From: Certhia americana | Taxonomy: Eukaryota; Chordata; Aves; Passeriformes; Certhiidae | Assembly: GCA_018697195.1 (NCBI GenBank) | Contig: CM031858.1 | Coordinates: 128,783,133 to 128,847,132 of the forward strand | Direction of reading: 5' to 3' | Length of the DNA stretch: 64,000 bases | Shown here: positions 38,067-49,960 of the stretch, in pieces | Layout of the letters: each line of letters begins with the position of its first letter | Numbering within the stretch: the first letter of the stretch is position 1 | Position numbers and translations under genes: made by a program | Notes under the pieces: generated by a model | Databases searched by the model: none | Seen by the model: the letters and a program-made list of their open reading frames with translations, nothing else | What the model was told of the DNA's origin: nothing

Positions 38067-39071
38067 GAACGAAAGAGGAAGTGTGTGTACTCATTTCAAA
38101 ACCTTCACCTTACTGCTGCTCACATCACTGCTCTTAAACAGTGATTAATGATAATTTTGAGTCAGTCTTCTATTGTACGATGAGTCTAGAAAGTACATTT
38201 AGAAAACTAGCAAAAACTAGAGGTGATGGAGTTCTGGAGTGTGGAAAGTAGAAGAAGAAAGGAGGCTATGCTCCAGGATTTTGTGTTGCTCTGTTAAATA
38301 TTCCTGTAGAAGATATGTGGTTTCAGACCTTGGACTTCATTCTTTACACTCCAAAAACTGTGAGACATTCGTCCTTACATGACATCACGTACCCCATAAT
38401 AAATTCTCTTAACATTTATTAGGGTTGCTTATAAGACTTAACATTATTTTTGTTCTTTTCCATTTAGTCTGGATTTATCTCAGTTTTAGCCATCTTTAAC
38501 ATCTAGTCTAAAACACTTATTTAGCCCCTCATTATGATTACAGAAGAGATCAAAGCATGTCCAAGGGTGATTCATCTTCCCTATCTTATATATCTATCTT
38601 GCCAGAAGTAGTTGTATGGAAAATCATGTACTTGATACTTGTATACTATAGCAGTGAGATTTCTGAGGAATGGAAGAACATATGGAAACAACATGACAGT
38701 TTTCTACTTCACAAAAACAACTTCTTGCTAGGGTTTTTCTTGGGCATTTCTTTTTACATGTGAAACATCAGCACTTTATCTTTAGCCTTTTCTTTGGTCT
38801 GTATTTTTTACCAGTTACCAAATATCAGAATTATTCTCTGTGATATCTATATTTTTGGTCTTTGCTTTTTCCTCTTAATCTTCAGCTCTATTTTCTCTTT
38901 ATCTAAAGTTTTGGATTATATTAGCATGGATTTCTATTGTATTCTGGAAACTCGGTTATAGTTAGTACCCAATAAGTTTCCCATCCTTTAAAAGTATTTT
39001 TTTTCCCTGAAATAATTACTATCTTTGTTTCACCTTTACATTGATTTATGTGCATTTTCCCTCTTCCTTTA
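38067..39071. other. No gene seen
   Basis: This is unique-looking AT-rich DNA from the purine repeat to the LTR at 39072. No element or exon was recognised. Confidence 0.55.
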
Positions 39072-39824
39072 TGTTGGGGGTTGGGTTATTTTCTTATAGA
39101 ATTTTTTCCCAGAAGTTGCTAAGAAGCTAATGGCTGGGTGCTTTTCGGTACTCATGGGTGCTTAGGACCAAACAAAAGAAGCAGCTAAGGCAGAGACAGA
39201 GAGGCACTGTCTTCACTTCACCCCGGGCAGTTTTCTGCTCTCAGGAAGAGGCCAGGAGCTGCTCCTCTCAGCGTGGCAGAGAGCTCTCACCATCCTTCAC
39301 CTGGAGCTCTGTCGGACCACCGTCTCTTCATGTGTCCCCCGGGATTTTGGGAACCCGTTCCCTCCCTGCCCTGCCAGGAGCTCCTTCTCCATGCCCTGCA
39401 CCCATGGCTTCTTCAGTTTTGTCTGAAGTCTCTCCACTCTGTGTTTTCTGCAGCCCCTGCCCAGCCGGGACACTTTCCAACAGCTCCAGCCACTGCCAAC
39501 CCTCGGATACATCTCATCCTCCCAGGACTACTGCTGGCTCTGGTAGCTTGTGATGGTACTGAGGGGGGTGGGGGGTGCCAGAGAAAACTATAACTGTGTT
39601 ATTGGTTTTTCTTCCCTTTTCTTCTCTAGTTCTGTTTGTTGTCAATATTATAGTTATTATTGTTAATTTACCTTGTTAGACTAACTAGTAAAGAACTGTT
39701 ATTCCTACCCTCACACCGTTGCCCGAGACCCCCCTTTAATTTTAGGATAATAACAAGTCCAAGGGAAGTTTCCATTCTTTTTTTGGTTCCCTAGCAGACA
39801 CCCCTGTCTTTCCAAACCAAGACA
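39072..39824 (+). mobile_element. Solo LTR, 753 bp, plus orientation, exact 5-bp TSD
   Basis: It begins TGTTGGGGG at 39072 and ends 'ccaagaca' at 39824, flanked by CTTTA on both sides (39067-39071 and 39825-39829). A 5-bp duplication fits ERVL-type integration. The 3' part, 'aagaactgttattcctaccc' followed by 'gcagacacccctgtctttcc', is an LTR U5 I recognise from songbird genomes. The polyadenylation signal is the variant AGTAAA at 39687-39692. The middle (39180-39540) is GC-rich with several CpGs, a sharp local contrast that gives two overlapping spurious frames of 131 and 106 codons. No TATA box is clear. No retroviral genes adjoin, so it is a solo LTR. Confidence 0.85.
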
Positions 39825-42800
39825 CTTTACTTGGGCATGTGGAAAACTACAGTAGAGGTTTTCCCCTGTGAGATCAACATGACAAGAATTTCTCTAGCTT
39901 TCTCAATATTGTCCATGAAGAGAAAATTGGGATCTTCCTCTCACAGCTGCAATTAATCAAATAGAACTTCCTTTTGGCAATTTGCAATGCTAACTTTCTT
40001 GCTCAAAATTTTCTTTTGAAAAATCTTGAAACCCACTAATAATGCATAAAAACTACCAGATATTTTCCAGAAAGTTCTAGTGGTTTGACTCATCCCCTCT
40101 ATAAGATTATATTTCCTTCATGCAGATTCTGCAATCCTGAGTCATTCCCTCTCAAAACTCTCAGAGAAAAGGAGTTTGGTGGCTGTTGACTCTCCCCCAC
40201 TCTCATTTGTCTAACACAGCAGTTTGCATGTATTCATTGAAAAGCAGAGAACTCCAGCACTCAGAAAACAGGAGATACAGAGTTAAGCTGAAAGCCTAAC
40301 TTCAAGATTTTTTCCTGCTGTGAAAGGGCTTTGTTTCATTATGTTGTTTGTTTGTTCATTTATTTTTGGAGAATGATGAGCTCTCCATTGTTTTACTTCA
40401 TTATGAAAACCGAACAATTGTGAGGAGCCCCAGAGTGTGGGATGGGCTCTTATTAGGTTTCCTAAAAGAAAACAAAATTAATTAAACTATAACTCTTTCT
40501 CCTTGGTTTATGGCTTAAAAGATAGTGCCTTTTTATTGTTATGCATTCCCTAGTAATTATTACCTCTTGTAGTATACTGCAGACTAGAAACCATGCCTTT
40601 AATAGAGCAGAGATGTTTCCTTCATATCCCTCAGTTATGTCTTTCTGTTGTAGTGAGGCTGAGATCTAAGTGCCCCTGGCACATTTGACAAACACATAAC
40701 AAAAAAATGCCTTAGAAGTGGAACAGTATAATTCAGCTTTGCTTAACAGCAGCAGGACACACACGACCACTTTGCTCCATTTTGCAGCCCTAGATGTATT
40801 AGGCTGTGTTAAAATCCACATTGCTCAGATGAACCCAGCTCATCAGCTGCTCAGTCTGTACATCTGATTACTGCATTGGAAGATCCTGTGGAAACTGTGT
40901 TAGAGGCTGAGAAAAAGCATTAAATTTTCTTTACTGGGCGTGGTGGCATAGGAAATGATTGCTTTTCCTGGGACCTTCTGGGCTGTGGTACTGGAAATCA
41001 CAGCTGCCAGGGCTGGCCCTGGCTCTGCCCACCAGTATGGTTCAGTCAAATGCACCTTGTTTTCTGAAGGGCTTAATATTAACCTGGCTTAGGTTTTCAT
41101 CTAAATTTCAGATAATAGTGTTTTTCTGTGCGGTTATTCTTAAGTTCTTAACTCTTGTAGAGAAACAAATTGAGAACAACTCCTTATGCAAAGTCCTTAA
41201 ATTCATACTTGAGAATCTGATTGAGCAGATTCTGCATTAAAAGACAGAACCTGCCTGCACTTAGAATTGCACAAGTTTAAATTTAATCTCAAAAGTAAGG
41301 AATTGCCAAATGGGCTTTGAACAACTTGAAGCTACATATTTGTTCAGATCATCCTTGGACTCAAGAGAATGATGATACAATATAGAATGGGCTTCTCAAG
41401 TGTGAAGCTGCACAGATTAGCTCTCTCTATTCTGTCCACTGCCAGCAGGACAGAAAAAAAAAAAAAAGGCTTTGGGTCAAAGAACAGCTGGAAGAAAAAG
41501 ATACTGCCTTTCAAAAATAAATTTGTTGTAACTTCAGGATATAAGTACATAAATAATTAGGCAAATAATTTGCAATTATAATGTTACAACTGCATGGGTA
41601 TTTGAAGGCAACTGCAGATAAAAGTGAAATAGTCTTATTCAATGCAACCAACCCCAAGAGAAATGCAAAACCTTAAAATGTATGATTCAGACCCTGTTCT
41701 CACTAGGAAATGACTAAAATGTGTATGAGATCAAATTCATTGCGTCAATATCTAATATTACTCTTGTGAGCTGTAATATAGAAAGACATACAACTGCTCA
41801 TATACTGAAACACTGTTTTGTAAAATCAGTTCTTAGGAAAGATTTCATTACTTCATTCATTAGTTAAAAAATAAAAATAATGCAAGTATGTACAATTTTA
41901 CTATTATTAAAATGTCATTGTATTGGGAAAAATTTTTGAAGAACTGCTATTACATCACTAAGGTTTTCCTAGTTTAATATGCCATTTTCCTTGTTTTTAT
42001 CAGATGATCATATCTGCTGTTTTTACTTTGCTTGTGTGTACTGCTTTTCTCTTCACTGAGTAAAGAAATATTCTAATTTCAGGTATGATATAGATGTTTA
42101 AGAAGTCATGTAATATTTGTTTACACTCTTCAAATTACTCTTTGGAGGTCTAATAATTGTGAGATAACATGAGAAACATATTATTACTGGTAAGTGTGTT
42201 AAAAATTCTTAATTTGGACATATCGTTATAAAATGGATCTTTCAGGAAAAAAATCTTAGTAGACTTATTCTGGCACATTTAACAAAGCTACATAAATGAT
42301 TTAATTTTTTGGTGAAGATAACAGACAGTGGGTTACTGGCAAGTCCACAAATACAAATTTAAAATGCAAAAATACATCTAAAGATGTATAGAACTTTACT
42401 TTGCTCCAAACAAAGAGCATGGACACCACCCATGACTTAGCAGATGGAGTTTCATAATAATTTTTATTAACTTTGCTTTTTGATGGGAAAGACTATTTCC
42501 TTAATTCTGCACTGTCACTGAAGAATGGCCATGGGTGTTCTATGAAAGTCTTTCATAATGTGTTTTTAGGGGCGCACTCTTCAGTGGTTTGAGTGTCTGA
42601 AACTATTTCTTAATGCTTCAGCTAACTAATTCTGCTAAATTCATGGGAGCTACACTGGATTGCTCAAAGGCTCCAGCAACTTTTTATCAGGATTGTACAT
42701 GACCTCATACTTAGAACACTCTATATTTTACTGAAATACTATAATTACAGGGGTAAGCTTGTTTCATAAAGGTGTTAAATTTGCAGAACTCCTAAACACC

Positions 42801-45800
42801 CTCTTCTTTTTTTTCACCTTGAAAGAGGGATTCAAAAATGTCATATATCTTTTTACCTTGCTTAATGTTATTCCGTACCCTTCTGTACAGTTTTGGCTGA
42901 CCTCTCTATTTCTAAGAAAGCTCTTACAATTAATTTGTTTCACTCTATAGCCCTTTTAAAAGTTATAGAAACTTAATTGCTTAAAATCAGTTGTAAATTA
43001 TGCTTGATTTATGCCATTTAGTCTTCCAGTCTTCTGACATTTTTGCTTTATTACCAAAACATTACCTGTTTCATCTAGTCTCATTCTAAGGACCTTTGCA
43101 CATCTTCTCAGGTAAAGACAAAGTTAAGCCCCCTCCTTGTATTGAAATGTGTCTGCATTTAGAACACACTTTAATGGCCTTCCTGCTAATTTTATGACTT
43201 GCTTCTTTAAGAAGAGAATTGAGATGTTATTATTGATGTTTCATTTTTTTCCCTCTGAAAAATTGATTTTAATGTGGAGTCCCTACTTAAAAATCAATGA
43301 CACAACCTGACTCAGGCTTTGACACTTAAAATCTATACTATTCTCAGTGGACTTGAGTTTCATAAGTCTAGAATCTGAAGACATATAATACAAAAGGCAA
43401 AAACTCTCCCCTGGGATAAAATGTCAACTGAAATATCATGCATCTTAACAAAGCAGTCTAATTGCCCCTATACCAATACAGAAGGAGCTTTTATCCAGAT
43501 AAAAAATGTCTGTGTGTGTGTGTGCACACCTGTTTGGAAATAATATCTATCAAATCCCCCTAATGTTAAGTTATGGATGTCTTCTAAACTTGTTTTTACT
43601 TTGGAATCAGTTTATCTGTGACATATCACTCCCTATCATTGTCTCATGGTGATACTAGAAATATTTGGAAGTTCACAAAAGAAGACAGATAAGTTATGAT
43701 TAATTAAAAATAGGATTTAATTAAGAATATAAAGATGATTGAATAGGTGGCCTGATATGGAAATTTCAAGGACAGGTTTTCAGTTCCCTGAGATCCTGGA
43801 TCCATCTTCAGATAGGATTAGCTGGGGTAGGGAAGAAGGAGAAAAAGGTAAATAACCTAACAGGGTTTATTATGAACTTCAATCATTTTATGGAAAATAT
43901 CATGTGTTAACTCTGAAAGTTCCTTTTCATTTTACATTTCCATATCTCCCCCCTGAGTTCTGTACAAGACCAATGACAATGCATCAGTATCTCAGTGTTA
44001 TTTAAAGGTATGAAATTCAAAAGCAATAAAAGCTATTATTTTTCTATTTTGTGCATATTTGGCTTCAAGGAACTGTTGCCGAAGTTTTGCCAAAAGGAAG
44101 TTTTGTGCTAAAAATGTAGTTGCTCTGGAACAGGAGTTGGCTGATGGGATTCATTGCAAAATTTTTCTTACATCTTGGAGCAGGTACCACACCTTGCTTG
44201 TCAGAGTTTATATCAGGATTGTGGTTTTTATAGTTTCTTTGAGATATCTCTGTTAAGGCGATCCCCAAAATAAAGTATTTTACTGTAATGATTTTGGGTC
44301 TCACCCACAGTGGGCAGGCCTTCTTAGCTAAGAAACACTTGTTCACAACCATATAGTCTTGTTGGAAAGCTTCAATGGTCTGTGAGTAGTACTAGTCTCT
44401 CATTAAATTATCAATTAAAAGCGCAATTCAAAGTTAATACTAAGAAAATTGATTTATGAGTGTGAAGAATTGAATACACTGATGCAGACTGAGTGTAGGA
44501 GACAGGAGTTAGAACAGATAGCTGCCATCTAGATGGCATAGATCACCCAGAAAACAGATACTTTTCCATCATTAGCAAACTTGAATTGGTCCCCTGTAAT
44601 GAAAACAGCTTCTGCATTGGATCTTTGATGTTCTGTGTGTTTTTGAGACAGCTTTCAAAGACAAGACAATAACCAGACTAGGAGGGTCCAGTATGCCCTG
44701 GTTCCCATGGTTTATTGTGAGCACATACAAGTGTATTCCTAAGGAGACAACATTATCAAACATAAAGAGGAGCAGCAGCTACTACTGTTTGTTGGCAACA
44801 CAGGGAAGGGAGAGTCCAGGTTCCTGTGTCCTTTCCCTGAAAACTGTTGCTGGCTAGATCACATCAGGGTGACTTTTACAACTTGCTCTTCTTATAAATT
44901 AGGGACACTTTTACTTCTCTTCCTTCAACAAGCATTTTGAGATTGAATCAAATTATTCTTTGGAAGTGATTTGTAATATTCAAGTGAATGTTATAACATT
45001 ATAGTACATGATATACTTAAACAAAAGGAGATAAATAGACATCAAGTCAAAAATAGCATTCTGTTAATATTTTATTTTTATAAGCGTTTTGAAAATGTTT
45101 TTTAAAATATTTGTGTGATACAAGAAATGTCATTCTCTAGGAAATAAGAAAAAAAAAAAGACAATGAAAAGCTAGTACAAATGGCAGAACCATGGTGACA
45201 AATGAGGAAAAATACAAGTAGTTACAGAAAAACATCATTTATGAGTTAACAGAAGACTGAATCACTATAGTGCGTATAAATATGGTGCAACAATGATTTT
45301 GATGACTCTTTATCATAGCTCTGTGATACCAAGTATGAAATAAAATAAAGAAAGACATGGGGCCAAAGATAAGCTAGTCGACATTATGTTATTAATGAAG
45401 AATAAGGAACAGCATGGAAATTGATAAATCTTGCAGGATAGGAAAATGACAACTTTGGGCTCATCTGTAATAACTTGAAGGATTTATCACTCTCTATCCC
45501 TGCTGAAGCTGTAGGTAATTTTTCTGTTGTCTGTCTGGTACCTCAAGCCATTATACAAAGAAAAGGCATCATATATGCAGCGAAGATAGAACTGAGGAGG
45601 AGAATGAAGATAAAATATCCCAGAGGTGACCACTGTGACCACATTAGTTCTAAGATGCCAGTCCTAATATTTGTGGCATTCCTTTAATCAAAGCCTATTT
45701 GGACCTAACTAAAATAGACACTTGGATTTTCAAACGTTCCTAATAGCTATGTTCCCTCAACAAAAACTCATTCTCAAAAGAGAGTCTGGTAACACATTTT

Positions 45801-45992
45801 TATGGTGAATAATAGATAGCGCATTCCTTGTTACTGTACAAGGCAGCATCCATTTTCATGAGTTTTAGCAGTGATTTGGATGATATGTGGGACTAAGGCT
45901 GGATGTGCAAACACAGATCACTGTCATGGGAACATTTCTCCAGAGTAAGTCTACTGGACTGTCTTCTTGTCTTCTTTTAATTTCTCTCATGA

Positions 45993-46011
45993 TTTTTTTT
46001 TTTTTTTTTTT
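45993..46011 (+). repeat. T homopolymer, about 19 nt
   Basis: This is the first of three long T runs within 300 bp. It is uninterrupted and followed by 'aaatttcc'. Confidence 0.9.
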
Positions 46012-46244
46012 AAATTTCCTTGTGATGATTACCTGAAGGGGATCGGTAGTTAGCTGCCATGAAGGACAAAATTTACTCAAAGTGGCAATACTCTTTTTCC
46101 TAATCTCTTCTGCCATTTAAACTGATATAGGCTCAGCAGTTCTCCACTACCAGTCTCAACACAGCTTTTCATTCTGTGGATCCATCAGAAAAAAAAATAA
46201 GATTTTTCTTTCAAATTTCTGTTTCCTCAGTTTAATCTACCATC

Positions 46245-46295
46245 TTTTTTTTTTTTTTTTATTATTCCTTTTTTTTTTTTTTTTTTTCTTTTTTT
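46245..46295 (+). repeat. Interrupted T tract
   Basis: A run of 16 T, then 'attattcc', then a run of 19 T and a further short T run after 'c'. It is low-complexity and prone to assembly and sequencing error. Confidence 0.9.
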
Positions 46296-47024
46296 ACCCA
46301 AGGGTTCAAAAAGCTTATGGAGGCTTTTGGACAGACATCTCTAGGCCCAGAATAGGCACTTGATTGCACCTTTCAGATCACCTTCCTTAACTGTGAACTT
46401 CACAGAGGTGTGTGCCCACCTATGGACACTGTGCTCACAGTTCCAAACATCTTCTCTCATGGATTCTTCCTTTTTACTTTGAAGTTAGTTCTGCTGTCTA
46501 TGTCAACATATGAGTACAAAGACAATGTCCACAGGTGTCCAGACACACACCAGATGCTCAAAATTAGTCTTCAGCCTCTAGTCTACAATTTCTGAGGCAC
46601 ATTTCCAGATAGAATATGAAGAAAACATTAGAACATACAGAATACTGTATTATCCTGACACTTGACTCCACAGCAGTCTTCACACTTACTTACTTACTTA
46701 CAAATTACTTCAATTTTTGAAGGCCTATAAAATGAAAGGGTCCTGAATCCCTGACCCAACCATCCAGATGTTTAGCCATCCTAATGTTGAACAAGTGGGA
46801 TGATGTGATCAGAGGATCATCAATAGTTTCTATCACTTGGTATAAATATCTGTTGAAACAAAACCTTTTGAACTCGTGGATGAATTGGTGTCTCCCAACC
46901 CAGGTGGCAGATCCTCATGTCCACAGGACTGTATAATACTGAGGCTCCATTTATCACCTCTGAATTGGGAAATTCTCCAACTAGACAGCTCTAGAGAGAA
47001 GGCAGGACTAGAGGGAAGATGAAT

Positions 47025-47195
47025 ATGGACTGGCTGCCCAGGAAGTTTGTGAAATCCCTGTTACTGGAGAAGTTAAACTGTGACTGAACAAGGCCCTGGG
47101 CAACCAGATGCAGCCATGATGGCAGAATTACTATGAGCCAGAGGTAGGACATGGTAACCTCCAGAGGTGGCCACAGATTTTCTGTTCTTTTGAAT
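47025..47195 (+). mobile_element. CR1 LINE 3' tail, diverged, plus strand
   Basis: The plus strand contains 'ggctgcccaggaagtttgtg', then 'ggccctgggcaaccagatgc' and 'ggtaacctccagaggtggcc', in the order found in the CR1 3' untranslated region of the 'gacctccagaggtccc' subtype. The tail octamers are degraded to 'ttctgttctttt'. Divergence is high, so the copy is old. Confidence 0.7.
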
Positions 47196-49034
47196 ACTGG
47201 TGAACAACTGCTCCCACTGCTGCCTCTGTGATCAACTGTGACCATCCTACAAATGCTGGGGCACTGCTATGTGTCACATTAGCAGGATCCCACCCTGTCT
47301 CCTTGCAGAGATCAATCACTGATCCTTCCACACAACCTGAGAAGCATGAAATTCTGAAGAAATCCAGTGCCAGAACAGAAAACAACACAGAATCACTATG
47401 TTTGCCTCCCACTGGAAGCAAATATGAGCTGTTCTAATGAATTTGCACATGATGGGAACTCAGACTGAGCTGGAATGATTTGGGCCCCAGCTAAACATCT
47501 GGTTTTAGTCCCTGTCTGCAGGGCTGAAGAGACCTAAAGACTTCCAGAACAGTTAGAGATGAAGGGTTATTAGATGTCTCCTTTCTGATCTGCTTCCTCA
47601 GTAACCCATGCATGGATGAAGAGGGGTTTGTGGGGGTCACTACAAGAATAACCTGTTTTGATAACTATTCTCACTTAAAAAAACCCCCTCATGCTTTGTG
47701 AAGATCTTCCTTTGCACAGCTTACCTACTGCAATTTATGTTTTCACAGACAGCATAAAGGTGCTCATATTCAATGTATCCTTCCATTCTCATCCACCCCT
47801 TCCCTTGCTCTGCGGCTCCCTTTTTTAAAACTGCTAGTAGTATCATTTCCTTTATTCTGAGATAAAATTATTTATAATCAATTAATAAGCATTGCTGAGG
47901 CTTTTGTTTGCCTGAAGCATCATTTCCTATTCAGTTTTTGCATCTGAACTATTCAGCCTTTTGGTTCTCTCTTAAAATACTCTTGAGAAGCCAGGCTTAT
48001 CAGCCAAGAAGCATCCAACAGCAAAGCATGTGCATTTATAAAGGACTATCACTTTTGTGCTAACTTTGATTGCCAGTTCTACACTTAAAATGAAAATGAA
48101 GCTGGTGCTAAAGCCACATATCTGAATTCATTACACTGAATTATATGTATTTCCTTTCTATCCTTCAATTCCCTCAAGTGGCATAGATTAATTCATAGAG
48201 TGTATGTGTTTTTAACATCTGCAAAATTCTCATGTGGATTGATGCACTGAGAATAAAACTTAAAGCAGCCATTTTGAGGGTAATACAAACATTATTCCTC
48301 TTAATGATTTTTGCAGACCTGTATTTTTGAATGTCATTTTGGGAAGTGGGAGTGGTGTAAGGGTAATTAGAGAAGGCACTTTACTGACACAGTAGGAGAC
48401 ATATAATTGCACAGGCCACAAAGCCTAAGAAGTTGGATTGAATGTGAGGACTGATTTTCCAAAGAGATTTGTGGGGAGACATTTTGAATCCACAAAATTT
48501 TTCTTCTACAATAAATGACTCAAAACACTTCTTCCTCTGAGCACCTGATTTACATTAGCAACTGGTAACTTAGAGGCACTAGCACTGTGATTTGTGTCCA
48601 AAAGCTGGTTTTGTACACAGGTTTTCCTCATTAAAATGGGAATTACTTGTTTTGAAATTTTTGTCCTGAAATGCCTATAACCAAAATCCAGTGTTTTTCA
48701 AAACAAATTTAATACATCTCAGTCTGGTCACTCCATCATTTCTTTTCTTTTTAAACAAACTGGGAGCAAGGTAATAGTTTGTTCTTTTTCTTCTTTGATC
48801 ACCTGTCAAAATGACAGCAACACCAACCTGTCTAATGATTTCTGGCTATCACCAACATAACCAGAAGCAAACACCATACTCTGTAGATCACACTGTGATT
48901 TAACTTCACATTCTTCAAATTCCTCATTCTATTTTTCAGATGGTTAAAATTAGAGAGAAAGAGTTTTTTCTCCATAGAAGATATTTCTGCAGACTTCAAA
49001 GAGAAGCATTTAAAAAATTGGTAGTGAATCACAG
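47196..49034. other. No gene seen
   Basis: This is unique-looking DNA between two CR1 fragments. The open frames near 47130-47440 overlap on opposite strands and have no motif. Confidence 0.55.
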
Positions 49035-49960
49035 TTCAATTCAGGTTGGATGAGATCTCTGAAGGTCACTTTGTCCCACCTCCTCAAAACAGGGCTGACA
49101 TCAAAGTTGGGTCAGGTTGCTTGGGATACTTTCCAGTCAATTTGAAAATCTCCGAAGACACCTCCACCACCTCTCTAGATAGCCTGTTAGTTTGCTTAAC
49201 CACTGTTCTAATGGAAAACTTTTTTTTTTTTTTAATGTAATTTCTCTGCCAAAAAGTGCAACTGTTGCTTCCTGCCTCTCCTGTGCACCCCTGAGAAAAG
49301 TCTGACTTCATCTTCTCTGTAAACACTCATTAGGTGGTAGAAGATGATAATTAGATCCATCCTTCTCCTTGTCTTCCCTAGACCAAACAAATCCTCATTC
49401 TCTCCTCAAACACTGAGTGCTCCAGCCCCTGGACATCTTAGTGACACTCTGCTTGACTCACTTCAGCATACTGATGATTCTTGCACTAAGAAGTTCAAGA
49501 CTGACACAGTGGTTCTTGCAAGTGTTGAGCAGTGGAGAATGATCATTCCCCTGGCACCAGAAAGGACTAATAATGCAGCCCTGGATGCCCCTGTCTCAAG
49601 GCCTTATTGCTGACTTAATACTCAACCTGCTGCCCCACAAGAACAGCAGACCTTTCTCTGCACAGCTGATGCCTAACCTTGCATCAGCCAAAGTGGAGAG
49701 CTGCATGGGGTTATTCCATCCTAGGAGGATGGCGTCGCCTTTTGCTTTGTTAAAGCTGGGCTCTCCATCACCCACTGCCTCAGTGTATTTTTAACTCTTG
49801 CCCAAGTCGAGGTCATCCACAAACTTGATTGATAGCTGACAAAGCACTGGAAAAGGTGTTGAAACAATGTCAGCTCCTGTATCAAATCCCATTGCAATTG
49901 TTTGCATGTCAGGCTCCAAACTGTTGGCAAAAAAGTTCTTGACTGACCTTTTCACGTATC
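49035..49960 (-). mobile_element. CR1 LINE, old, minus strand, tail plus part of ORF2
   Basis: The plus strand reads 'caggttggatgagatctctg' near 49043, then 'cagggctgacatcaaagttg' and 'cacctctctagatagcctgt'. Further right come 'gtgctccagcccctggacat' (about 49417), 'gcatggggttattcca' (49705) and 'ttgctttgttaaagctgggc' (49741). These are in the order of an antisense CR1, from the 3' end back into ORF2. It is heavily diverged and fades around 49900-49960. A T run (49220-49235) has expanded inside it. No reading frame is preserved. Confidence 0.75.

Larger units (their letters stand above)
39830..47024. other. No gene seen; T-run cluster near 46 kb
   Basis: No exon or named transposon was recognised. 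A short GC-richer patch near 40930-41070 is unexplained. There is a GT run near 43511-43523 and an A run near 41455-41467. T runs are at 45993-46011, 46245-46260 and 46269-46287, and TTAC repeats are near 46685-46700. Confidence 0.55.

Noticed and set aside
39158..39593. Ser/Pro-rich frames of 131 and 106 codons
   Set aside because: They lie wholly inside the solo LTR at 39072-39824 and overlap each other in two frames, reflecting its GC-rich core rather than a gene.
46685..46700. Short TTAC tandem repeat
   Set aside because: Only about four units; too short to matter.
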